39,381 nt of DNA from Anaerolineae bacterium CFX9 (GTDB taxonomy: Bacteria > Chloroflexota > Anaerolineae > Aggregatilineales > Phototrophicaceae). The notes beneath the pieces were generated by a model that saw nothing but the letters and a program-made list of their open reading frames with translations, made no database searches and was not told where the DNA came from. Below are positions 22,542-30,796 of this stretch, piece after piece; position 1 is the stretch's first letter; every line of letters begins with the position of its first letter. The translations under genes and the position numbers were made by a program. The stretch spans positions 1-39,381 of the forward strand of contig SZPD01000003.1 in assembly GCA_030263515.1 (NCBI GenBank), read 5' to 3'.

Positions 22542-25500
22542 CCGTCTTCCATGTCTGCAAGCTGACCGATACACGGCTCAAGATCGCGCAGGGCGCTTTC
22601 CCATGCATCCGCAGCCACCGAAACTGTCGTGCCGGAACGAATGTAATGAATATACACAGCGATCTCGCTGACGTTCAAAAACTGGCGGGCAGCCGCAGCA
22701 TAAACCCCGACCTGGAGATAGTACCGGCGGGCATGCGCCTGCGGATCAGCCGCGCGCGAAGTCTTGTAGTCTACCAGCCGCCACTCGCCATCCTGCCCCT
22801 GAATCAGCACGTCGATCACGCCGTGAATCGTGCGTTTTTCCGTCCTGTACATAAACGGCACTTCCCGCAGAACACGCCGTCCCTGCTCAATCCAGCGCAG
22901 CACATCAGAGTTGAGGACGCGGCGCATCAGCTTCTGCGCCTGCTCAACGGCGCGCTGGCGGATCGACGGCTGGATCATCCCGGCTTCCCAGGCATAGCGA
23001 TCAAGCAGATGCTCAAGCGCATGGGGTTCGCGTCCGTACCACTGCGGCTGCCACTGAAGCGCCCGATGCACCATGTCCCCCACCATGCGCTCAAAACCGG
23101 CTTCGCGGGGAAGACCAGCCGCCCTGATCTGATGCGGCGCGTCGTGGAAGACTGCCCGCCGCCAGCGATACGTAAAGACCGTCTTTTCGGGATCATCCGT
23201 CGTGAGGGCAGTCCCCAGGTCAGCGATATGCGTGGCAGACAGGGATCGCGCCGGCGCATCTCGTTCCAGCGTCAGCGGCAGCAGCCCCGGCGGCGGCTCA
23301 GCAGGCGTGCTGACCGGCAGATGCCACTCGCTGAAAACCACTGTTTCCCGCATTGATACACCTTCATCTGGTGGATCCGTCGGGAAAGTCAGCGCCAGCT
23401 CGCCCCACGGATATGCCAGTCTTGTGCTGACCGGCTCGGCAAAGCGGATGTCAAAAGCGTCCATCAGCCACGGAAGCCAGTCTCCACGCGCCTGCCAGCC
23501 GATATCGGTCACTGTCTCTTTCTGTTTTCGGCTGCCGCGTTTGATCTGCCCGCTGATGATCAGGTGATCCTGCGCCCGCGTCATCGCAACGTAGAGCAGG
23601 CGGCGCTGCTCGGCATCCTCACGCGCCTTCACCTGCTTCCTGAGCCGATCATAAGCCGCGCTTTCGGCAAACTTCCCGTCTGGGCGCTTGTAGCGCGCGC
23701 CCGCCCCGTGCTTCGGATCACAAAGCAGAGGCAGAGTCTCGCCGCCAGACGCCTGTCGTGAGGCATCGGCGACGATCACCAGCGGAAACTCCAGCCCCTT
23801 GCTCTTGTGGATGGTCATCAGCGTGACCGCGTCGCCCGCGTCGAGGACAGCTTCCCCCTCACGCACCTCACGCGACGTGACATCCTTCAGATACTGCGTG
23901 AACGCGCTGAGGGTCACAGTCCGGCTGGCACGGGCGATCTCGACCAGCTTTTCCAGGTTGGCGCGGCGGCGTGCGCCGTCAGGCAGCCCTGTCAGAACAG
24001 CCAGATAGCCGGTAGTCTCAAGGATCACGCGCAGCAGTTCCGCCACCTGAACCCGCCCCGCTATCGCCCGGAGACGCCGCAGCGTCTCCAGCGCGAACGT
24101 CACCTGTGGACGTTCATCGGCGGGAACACGATCGACAGAGGCCAGCGCTTCCCAGAGCGAGACCGGTCTGCCGTCCTGATCCGTCACCGAACGCAGCGCG
24201 AACAGCGCATCATCGCTCAGGTTGAAAAGCGGCGAGCGCAGCGCAGTGGCGAGCGACAGATCGTCAGCAGGCAGATAGAGCGCTTCCAGCAGGCTGTATA
24301 CATCCCAGATTTCCTGCCGTTCATAAAAACCCTTGCCTGCGATCGTCAGATAAGGGACACGCTCAGCCCGCAGCGCCGCCTCATACACGTCAACGTCGCT
24401 CATCGCCCGAAAGAGGATCGCCGCATCTCCATAGCGCATCGGGCGAACCTGCCGCGTTTCCTTGTCATAGATCGGGCGCTGCTCGAACTCGACAAGCTGA
24501 CGCAGACGCCGCGCCAGCACTGCCGCTTCCCACTCGCGCCCCTGCTCAGAATTGATCGCCCGGCCGTCGTGGATATCCGAACGCAGCAGGATCAGCTCAA
24601 CGGACGGATCCGCGCACGGCGCAGACTCGCGCTCAGCGATCATGGCATCGACTGACTCATCAAAGATGACGGCGTACTCGTCCCCTCCACGCATGATATG
24701 ACGAAAGACCGCGTTGAAACATTCTGTCAGCGGTTTGTGTGCCCGATACGATTGTCTGAGCGGATTTTCCACACCCCCTGACAGGCGAATCTGCTGCCGC
24801 GCCTGCTGAAAGGCCGCGATATCTGCGCCGCGAAAGGCATAGATACTCTGTTTGGGATCGCCAACCAGAAACAGACGCCCCTGCTGATCCGGTGGAGCCA
24901 GCGCGCTGACGATCTGCCACTGCACCGGATTGGTGTCCTGAAATTCATCGACCAGCAGGTGCTGAAATTCGCCGTCCAGATAGCGCTGGCGCACCTCATC
25001 ATGCGTCACCAGCAGATCGCGTGTGCGCTGTTCGAGATCGTCAAAATCGAGCGCTGCCCTTTCCTGCTTGAGCGCGCGATATGCGGCGTTGGCGCGGGCG
25101 ATCAGCCCAGTCCAGTATTGGGCAAGCTGCGCCAGGTGTGGATCTTCGTCTTCCGCGGGCTGCTCTGCAGGCGCGCTGCCGAGATAGGCTCGCAGGGTGT
25201 TTTTCACCTGCTTGATCGGGTAGATATCGAGCAGATCAAGCAGCGGAGAGCGCTCGGCAGCCAGCCTTCTCAGCGTCTCGTCAAGCGCCTGCTCACGCAG
25301 AATGCCGGACTGCACCTCATCCAGCACGGTAAACTGTGGATCAATGCCAGCAGGCGCAGCATTCACGCGCAGGATGGACGCACACAGCGCATGGATCGTA
25401 TCGATGCGGGCGCTGTCCATCTGGCTCAGCAGCGCATACCAGCGCAGATCGCCGCTGGACTGCGCCATCGTCGCCAGCGCCATGCGGACGCGATCGCGCA

Positions 25501-25714
25501 TTTCCTGCGCCGCCTTCTGCGTAAAAGTGATGGCGACCAGTTGATTCAACTGCCACGGATTGTGTACCAGCAGTTCCAGGTAACGCCGCACCAGCACACG
25601 CGTCTTGCCGGAACCCGCGCCCGCCACCACCACCTGATTGCGATTCGCCAGCCCGGAAATGCCTGCCTGTGCCACGCTCAGCGGCAGATACTGGTTGAGC
25701 AGGATCAGCGACAT
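22538..25714 (-). CDS. addA: AddA helicase-nuclease subunit
   Basis: AddA is the UvrD-like helicase and nuclease subunit of AddAB, which resects double-strand breaks for RecA. In the 1058-aa product the Walker A is AGAGSGKT (residues 31-38). Also seen are the DExx motif HLLVDEFQDTNPVQWQ, FLVGDPKQSIYAFRGAD, LMTIHKSKGLEFPLVIVA and LLYVAMTRAQDHLI. The C-terminal nuclease has HGVIDVLIQG and LVDYKTSRA (PD-(D/E)XK) with a following Q motif (YYLQVGVYAAA), so it looks active. The ATG at 25714 overlaps the addB stop as TGATG. Sixteen upstream codons are open in frame but lie within addB. Confidence 0.93.
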   Translation of the reverse strand: MSLILLNQYLPLSVAQAGISGLANRNQVVVAGAGSGKTRVLVRRYLELLVHNPWQLNQLVAITFTQKAAQEMRDRVRMALATMAQSSGDLRWYALLSQMDSARIDTIHALCASILRVNAAPAGIDPQFTVLDEVQSGILREQALDETLRRLAAERSPLLDLLDIYPIKQVKNTLRAYLGSAPAEQPAEDEDPHLAQLAQYWTGLIARANAAYRALKQERAALDFDDLEQRTRDLLVTHDEVRQRYLDGEFQHLLVDEFQDTNPVQWQIVSALAPPDQQGRLFLVGDPKQSIYAFRGADIAAFQQARQQIRLSGGVENPLRQSYRAHKPLTECFNAVFRHIMRGGDEYAVIFDESVDAMIAERESAPCADPSVELILLRSDIHDGRAINSEQGREWEAAVLARRLRQLVEFEQRPIYDKETRQVRPMRYGDAAILFRAMSDVDVYEAALRAERVPYLTIAGKGFYERQEIWDVYSLLEALYLPADDLSLATALRSPLFNLSDDALFALRSVTDQDGRPVSLWEALASVDRVPADERPQVTFALETLRRLRAIAGRVQVAELLRVILETTGYLAVLTGLPDGARRRANLEKLVEIARASRTVTLSAFTQYLKDVTSREVREGEAVLDAGDAVTLMTIHKSKGLEFPLVIVADASRQASGGETLPLLCDPKHGAGARYKRPDGKFAESAAYDRLRKQVKAREDAEQRRLLYVAMTRAQDHLIISGQIKRGSRKQKETVTDIGWQARGDWLPWLMDAFDIRFAEPVSTRLAYPWGELALTFPTDPPDEGVSMRETVVFSEWHLPVSTPAEPPPGLLPLTLERDAPARSLSATHIADLGTALTTDDPEKTVFTYRWRRAVFHDAPHQIRAAGLPREAGFERMVGDMVHRALQWQPQWYGREPHALEHLLDRYAWEAGMIQPSIRQRAVEQAQKLMRRVLNSDVLRWIEQGRRVLREVPFMYRTEKRTIHGVIDVLIQGQDGEWRLVDYKTSRAADPQAHARRYYLQVGVYAAAARQFLNVSEIAVYIHYIRSGTTVSVAADAWESALRDLEPCIGQLADMEDG

Positions 25715-28700
25715 CAGGCATCCCCCATCCGTTTGCTGCGGCTCATCACACTGACGCGGCACAGATGGCTGAACTCACAGTAGCGGGCACATTTGCCATC
25801 CGTCAGGCGGGCAGGCTGAGCAGAAAAATCAGCGCGCATCACCGCTTCCAGAGTGCGGGCGATGTGCTGTTTGCCAGCATCCATCGCTGTCATGCCCGCA
25901 TCGTCGTAAGCCAGCGGCTCACTGAGTTTTGCGTCGCCAAGATGCCAGAAATAACCCGTCACACCCTCAGAAAAGCGATCTTCCAGCGCCATCAGATAGA
26001 TCAGAAGCTGCACATTCTGCCCGCGTTCCAGCGCTGCGCGGCGGTAAAGTTCGCCGCCGCTGCTGCTGCTCTTGTAATCGATGACAAAGACCTGATCGCC
26101 ATACTGATCGATCCGGTCGATCACGCCCTTCAGCCGCATCGACAGGCGGCTGATGATAAACGCCTGCTCCACCTCAAGCACCATCCGCGGCACGGGCAGC
26201 GCGTCCCCGCTGAAGTCGGTCATCACCAGTTGGCGGAGCCGCTGAAGAATTTCGGCGCGTTCCTTTTCCCACAGCACAGAGGGGCGAAAACCGAACATGG
26301 CAGGCGCATCCGCAAAGACCGCATTTGCCTCAGCATCCAGAACAGCCAGCGCCTCCGCTTCACCTTCCGGGCTGATCACGCCGATTTCGGCGCGGATGCG
26401 GCGGTATGCGCGCTCCAGAATGGCGTGCTGGAGAGAACCAAGCTGAAGCGCATCCATCCCATCCTCAAGGGCTTTGATCGGTTCCAGCCGCAGCAGCCGC
26501 CGGGCAAAAAACTGATAGCCACAGGCTGCCAGTTCATTGAGCTGGCTGGCGCTCCAGCGGCGTTCCGGTGTGAACTGTGCCAGCAGCGCCGTCCGCACAT
26601 CAGCGCTATGCAGACGACCGGCATACTGATCTGCCGGCTCGGAGGACATCCGCCTGAGTTCGACTGTCCGCGCAGCGACCAGCCGCTGCCACGCGGGCTG
26701 CTGTGACAGCCAGCCGGAGTAGACGGGTGGCGCATTCTCTCGCTGCACACAGTCGGCGGCGGCCAGCGCAGCCTCGGCGAATGTACACACCTCATCAGGG
26801 GCGACAACCTGATCAGCGCGCATCACTTCCAGCGCTGCGCTCGGCAGCACCTTTCTGACCGACCGCCACAGGTGACTTTCAGGAATAGGCGCGCCATCGC
26901 GCACCATCGGTCTAGACAAGGTGAGGCTTGAACCCGCCAGGCTGAGCATCTCATAAAACAATCCGTCGTCATGCGCACGTTCGCTTTGCAGCGTCAGCGG
27001 CAGCCCGGCACGGCGCAGCGCGTCGCGCTCGCTGTCCAGCAGCAGCCTGTCTTCCGGAACTGGCGCGGGGAAGATGCCCTCACTGAGACCCACGATGAAC
27101 ACATGCCGATGCGGAAGCCCGCGCGCATCACTCACCGATGTGACCAAGACCCGCCCATCCCGACCGATGGTACGCTGGACAGACACGGTGTCGATCGTCC
27201 CGCGCAGCAGGCGCAGGAAAGCATTCCACGTCAGGCGGCGGCTCGCCTGTTCAGGGCGCAGCGTGGCGATCAGCCCCTCAGCGCCCAGCAGCCCACGCAG
27301 CACCTGCATCAGCGTTTCCAGCGCCGCCAGATCGCGCTCGATCACCCCTCGCACAAGGAGTTCATCCGTTTGCAGGATGCGCACCTGATCCGGCAAATGC
27401 AGCCCGGTTCGCTGTCTTTCTTCTCCGGGTTCGTCTGCGTCAGAGGGATCCGGGGTGATCAGCGCGTCGATCCAGCCGATCCAGGCATCAAGCGCCGCTT
27501 CAGCCGGCGGAGTCAGCAGCGCAAACACGGCAGCCAGCGCCGCCCGCGCAGCGGCGATATGCTCTGGAGCGTGGGCGGCGGCAGGCGGCGGCGGGCGATC
27601 CTCATCGGGATCATCTGCCTGCTGCGATAGCCAGCGGCGCGCGCTGATCTCCCACTGATCGAGCGCTTCCAGCCAGGCAGCTTTCCCTGCGGTGATGATT
27701 TCCGCGCGGCTGACTGCATCGATCAGATCAACCGCCTCTGGTGTCAGCCCTATGCCGCGCAGATCTGTATACGGGCTGCGCAGCAGATCGAGCAGCTCGC
27801 GGCGGGGAAAATCATGCTGTGCCAGTTCGAGCGCGCCCATCAGGGTTCGCACAACCGGGTTATCGCCAAGTGGCTGCCCCAGGTGCAGCGCCAGCGGCAG
27901 GTTGTAGGCACGCCCCAGCTCAGACAGCAGATCGCCATAGCGCGCCCAGTCCCGCACGGCGATCACGATATCATCGGGGCGCGCGCCGCTGAGGATGAGA
28001 TGACGGATACGGCGCAGCACCATGCCAACCTCACGCGCCTCATCCGGAGCGCCAATCAGGCGAACCTCAGGGCACACCTCATCGAATGCCGGCGCTTCGG
28101 AGATGAAAACACGATCTGTCAGGGCGCGCAGGGCTGGCGGACGAGCATCACCCTCCTGCGGCAGAACAGCCGCAGACAGCTTTTCGCCAGCGGCAGCTTC
28201 CAGAATTTCCAGCGCCATCTCAAATCGCCGCCCGACAGTCTGCTCACGTTCCGGCGCGGTCGTCAGCGTGACGATTGTCTCCGGAATCTGCCTGCCCAGT
28301 GTAGTCAGCAGGCGCGCCTGGAGAGGATTGAACTGGTCATAGCCATCAGCGATCAGCAGTGCCACATCCCGGCACAGATCACCTCGCTCGGCGGCTTCCA
28401 GCGCCAGCCAGCCTTCGCCTTCTCGATCCACAATGTCATCGCGCATCAGCGTGTGCTGATAGGCGTCATAGAGCAGCGCCAGTTCACGCACTTTCGGTGT
28501 GCGGGCGGCGGCGGTGAACGTCTCCGGGCGGATCAGATTCTGCTTGAGTTCATAGAAGAAGTCGGCCAGGATGCGGGCAAAGCCCGCCGTCCCGGCGATC
28601 GGCGCGAAGTAGCGCAGGTCCGGCTGGACGTTCTCGATCACCGCGCGCAGCAGGGCAAAGCGGGCTGAGTCATCGAGCGTGCGCTGCGGGGTTCCCGCCA

Positions 28701-28932
28701 TCGCCAGCAGATGGCGGTAGAGTGTGGGGAAACTGAAGAATTCGACGTTGAACAGCACTGAAACGCCGTCCCGCGCCATGATACGCTGGCGGAACGCGAG
28801 TTCCTGGCGCGTCGTCGCCGTCAGCACCCAGATACGGGCCAGCGGATCGCGCGCCCGGACATCGAGCAGCACCCGCTGCGCATGCTCGGTCTTGCCCGCG
28901 CCAACAGGTGCGCGCAAAACGCGGAGCGTCAT
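25714..28932 (-). CDS. addB: AddB helicase-like nuclease subunit (Fe-S)
   Basis: AddB pairs with AddA; it has an inactive or weak helicase fold, a Chi-recognition role in known systems and a nuclease domain. The 1072-aa product has a Walker A-like APVGAGKTEHA at residues 8-18. The C-terminal nuclease region starts WSASQLNELAACGYQFF, continues GVIDRIDQYGDQVFVIDYKS and ends KCARYCEFSHLCR. The first Cys plus C-x3-C-x5-C fit the Fe-S cluster that staples AddB-type nucleases. The ATG is 4 bases after the NERD-like gene stop, and the stop overlaps addA. The nuclease motif is intact. Confidence 0.92.
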   Translation of the reverse strand: MTLRVLRAPVGAGKTEHAQRVLLDVRARDPLARIWVLTATTRQELAFRQRIMARDGVSVLFNVEFFSFPTLYRHLLAMAGTPQRTLDDSARFALLRAVIENVQPDLRYFAPIAGTAGFARILADFFYELKQNLIRPETFTAAARTPKVRELALLYDAYQHTLMRDDIVDREGEGWLALEAAERGDLCRDVALLIADGYDQFNPLQARLLTTLGRQIPETIVTLTTAPEREQTVGRRFEMALEILEAAAGEKLSAAVLPQEGDARPPALRALTDRVFISEAPAFDEVCPEVRLIGAPDEAREVGMVLRRIRHLILSGARPDDIVIAVRDWARYGDLLSELGRAYNLPLALHLGQPLGDNPVVRTLMGALELAQHDFPRRELLDLLRSPYTDLRGIGLTPEAVDLIDAVSRAEIITAGKAAWLEALDQWEISARRWLSQQADDPDEDRPPPPAAAHAPEHIAAARAALAAVFALLTPPAEAALDAWIGWIDALITPDPSDADEPGEERQRTGLHLPDQVRILQTDELLVRGVIERDLAALETLMQVLRGLLGAEGLIATLRPEQASRRLTWNAFLRLLRGTIDTVSVQRTIGRDGRVLVTSVSDARGLPHRHVFIVGLSEGIFPAPVPEDRLLLDSERDALRRAGLPLTLQSERAHDDGLFYEMLSLAGSSLTLSRPMVRDGAPIPESHLWRSVRKVLPSAALEVMRADQVVAPDEVCTFAEAALAAADCVQRENAPPVYSGWLSQQPAWQRLVAARTVELRRMSSEPADQYAGRLHSADVRTALLAQFTPERRWSASQLNELAACGYQFFARRLLRLEPIKALEDGMDALQLGSLQHAILERAYRRIRAEIGVISPEGEAEALAVLDAEANAVFADAPAMFGFRPSVLWEKERAEILQRLRQLVMTDFSGDALPVPRMVLEVEQAFIISRLSMRLKGVIDRIDQYGDQVFVIDYKSSSSGGELYRRAALERGQNVQLLIYLMALEDRFSEGVTGYFWHLGDAKLSEPLAYDDAGMTAMDAGKQHIARTLEAVMRADFSAQPARLTDGKCARYCEFSHLCRVSVMSRSKRMGDA

Positions 28933-28936
28933 CCGG

Positions 28937-29674
28937 TTATTCGCCCATCAGATACTTGCGGATCGGCTCGACCTGCTGCGGCGGAATGCGGTCTACCGCC
29001 AGATAATTCCCCTGGATCGACTGGACGAGCGCCGTCAGATGGGTGATCGGCACGACAGGCTCTTTGACATTGAGCTGCACATCCCGTGGGTCTTTCGTAA
29101 AGACGACAATGCCGAAGACAGGAATTTCGCCGATGCGCTTCTGAAGGGCATCGCGCATCTTCTGAATATCGGCGACGCACTCGCGAGTCGGGTCGATCCG
29201 GGCGGGGACCAGCTCACCGCTGCGGCTCTGGAGCCAGTTGGCCCCTTCATTAAAAAATATGCCCGTTGCATCGAGAATGCGGAAGACGAGCGCGCCCGGT
29301 GGACCGATCAGCACGGCATCGACATAACCGATTTCGCGCTTGCTGACATTGCGAATGAAGACGAAGCGATCATCCAGCGCAGACGCCAGCACACGGGCGG
29401 TGATCTGCGCCAGGTCGTTATCCGTCTTCCATGTGAAAGCGCGGATGAACAGCGCGATGGCGATCAGGATCGTGATCACGCCGACGATCAGGATCAACTG
29501 CGCGACGAACAGATAAGCTCCATGCGACGATGATGACCGTGGGACAAGCTGCACGACGTTGAGGAAGACGCCGAGCGCCGCGATGAAAATGCCCAGCGCC
29601 AGCACGATGAAGGCGAGCGTTTTAAGCTGGTTGGAACGGCGGGTAAGCGAGCCAGTGGGAGCGATGTTCTTCAT
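28937..29674 (-). CDS. Membrane protein with degenerate NERD-like domain
   Basis: The 245-aa product has two membrane helices (about 17-42 and 53-78), then a domain that resembles NERD (nuclease-related): DDRFVFIRNVSKREIGYVDAVLI-like start, GPPGALVFRILDATG, EGANWLQ and later PVFGIVVFTKD. In NERD nucleases the iDhvvi Asp is followed by E-x-K; here Asp119 is present, but the E and K positions are Arg132 and Leu134. It is therefore probably not a nuclease and may bind DNA or partner proteins at the membrane. It lies 9 bp after the receiver gene and 4 bp before addB, so the genes are almost certainly co-transcribed. Confidence 0.75.
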   Translation of the reverse strand: MKNIAPTGSLTRRSNQLKTLAFIVLALGIFIAALGVFLNVVQLVPRSSSSHGAYLFVAQLILIVGVITILIAIALFIRAFTWKTDNDLAQITARVLASALDDRFVFIRNVSKREIGYVDAVLIGPPGALVFRILDATGIFFNEGANWLQSRSGELVPARIDPTRECVADIQKMRDALQKRIGEIPVFGIVVFTKDPRDVQLNVKEPVVPITHLTALVQSIQGNYLAVDRIPPQQVEPIRKYLMGE

Positions 29675-29683
29675 AACGGCGAC

Positions 29684-30220
29684 CTATTTACTGCGCGGCT
29701 TGGGCTTGGCGGCGGGGCGGCGAGCCGGTCGCCGGGGCTTGACAGGCGCTTTCCGGGGCAAAGCAGTCTCCGGCGTGCCGGCAGCCGGCTGAGCTTCCGG
29801 AAGCGGCAGCCTCGCGCGGCGCTCGGCAAGCGTCTTTTCGAGGATCAGCTTGAATTCGTTCAGACGAGGCAGCGGCTTGCGCACATAGGCATCGGCATCA
29901 GCTTCACGGATGGCAGCCTGTTCCTCCTCCACGCTCAGCAGGTAGGCGCTGGTGATCACAATCGCGATATCCTTCAGCCGTGGGCTGCGCCGCAGACGCG
30001 CGCCGATCGCCGGCCCCTGAAGCGCGCCGGGCAGCCGAACATCGATCAGCGCCAGTTCCGGCAGTTCCCCTTTGAAGCGCAGGGCATCCACATCCTCGAT
30101 CCACGCCATCGCTTCCTCACCGTTGACAAACGCTGCGCCATCGATGCCCCACATCTGGAACATCGCCATCAGCATATCGTAAATCGAAGGCTCGTCTTCG
30201 ACGATCATCCACGTAGACAA
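29684..30220 (-). CDS. Receiver protein with basic histone-H1-like tail
   Basis: The 178-aa product has a complete receiver domain (about 1-130): acidic residues in IVEDEP, phospho-acceptor Asp60 (LALIDVRLPG) and Lys115 (VRKPLP). There is no HTH output domain. Instead the last 40 residues or so are rich in Ala, Pro, Arg and Lys (RKAPVKPRRPARRPAAKP), as in histone-H1-like tails that bind nucleic acids. I chose TTG 30220 (STWMIVEDEP) because GGAG lies eight bases upstream and the divergent paralogue also starts at TTG; the frame is open to 30235. It is the first gene of the addBA operon. Its kinase may be the one at 30793-32004. Confidence 0.8.
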   Translation of the reverse strand: MSTWMIVEDEPSIYDMLMAMFQMWGIDGAAFVNGEEAMAWIEDVDALRFKGELPELALIDVRLPGALQGPAIGARLRRSPRLKDIAIVITSAYLLSVEEEQAAIREADADAYVRKPLPRLNEFKLILEKTLAERRARLPLPEAQPAAGTPETALPRKAPVKPRRPARRPAAKPKPRSK

Positions 30221-30249
30221 AGGCACGCACTCCAAACGTCAGCAATGCG

Positions 30250-30258
30250 GTTATATCA
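30250..30258 (-). promoter_or_regulatory. Extended -10 promoter of the receiver-NERD-addBA operon
   Basis: On the minus strand TGATATAAC gives TGnTATAAC, an extended -10 element, 29 bp upstream of the chosen TTG start. The surrounding 30236-30385 region is AT-rich and divergent. Confidence 0.5.
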
Positions 30259-30345
30259 TGAATTTAACGGACTATACACCTATTTATGATACGTTTATTA
30301 CGTGCTTTCAGCAAACGATTACATAATCATTTTATGAACCGGCGT

Positions 30346-30351
30346 TATACT
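30346..30351 (+). promoter_or_regulatory. -10 box of the receiver-kinase operon
   Basis: TATACT lies 34 bp upstream of the TTG start of the second receiver gene. No convincing -35 is seen 16-18 bp upstream. Confidence 0.4.
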
Positions 30352-30385
30352 GATTAGGAATCCGTTACATCTCAGGAGGCTGGCG

Positions 30386-30796
30386 TTGATCTGGCTCATC
30401 GCTGAAGACGAACTCGATATTCGAGTCCTCATCTCCACCATGTTTCAGGTATGGGGGAAAAACGCCGTCGTCTATGAGAACGGACAGAAAGTGTGGGAAT
30501 GGCTGGACACGATCGAATCCGGCGGAACCGTCGGCGATCTGCCAGAGCTGATCCTGATGGACATCCGCATGCCGGGCAAAAAAGGCAACGAAATTGCCAA
30601 CCGGATGCGCAAGCTCAAAACGTTCGATCATACGCCGATCGTGCTGATGACCGCCTTCGCGCTCAGCGAGAGCGAGAAGCAGGAAATCATGACCAATGAC
30701 GGCGTGGATCATATCATTTACAAACCCTTGCCCGATTTTGACCAGCTTCGCGTTATACTTCACGATATTGTCGACAACAAGCGAAAATCGGCATGA
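30386..30796 (+). CDS. Single-domain response regulator
   Basis: The 136-aa product is a bare receiver: acidic pair in IAEDEL, phospho-acceptor Asp59 (LILMDIRMPG), Thr near 89 (VLMTAF) and Lys113 (IYKPLP). There is no output domain. The TTG start has AGGAGG six bases upstream. The stop overlaps the kinase start as ATGA (30793-30796), so kinase and receiver are coupled and probably work together. It is clearly paralogous to the receiver at 29684-30220 (shared EDE, MFQ-WG, LPEL and KPLP), which is divergently transcribed. Confidence 0.9.
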   Translation: MIWLIAEDELDIRVLISTMFQVWGKNAVVYENGQKVWEWLDTIESGGTVGDLPELILMDIRMPGKKGNEIANRMRKLKTFDHTPIVLMTAFALSESEKQEIMTNDGVDHIIYKPLPDFDQLRVILHDIVDNKRKSA

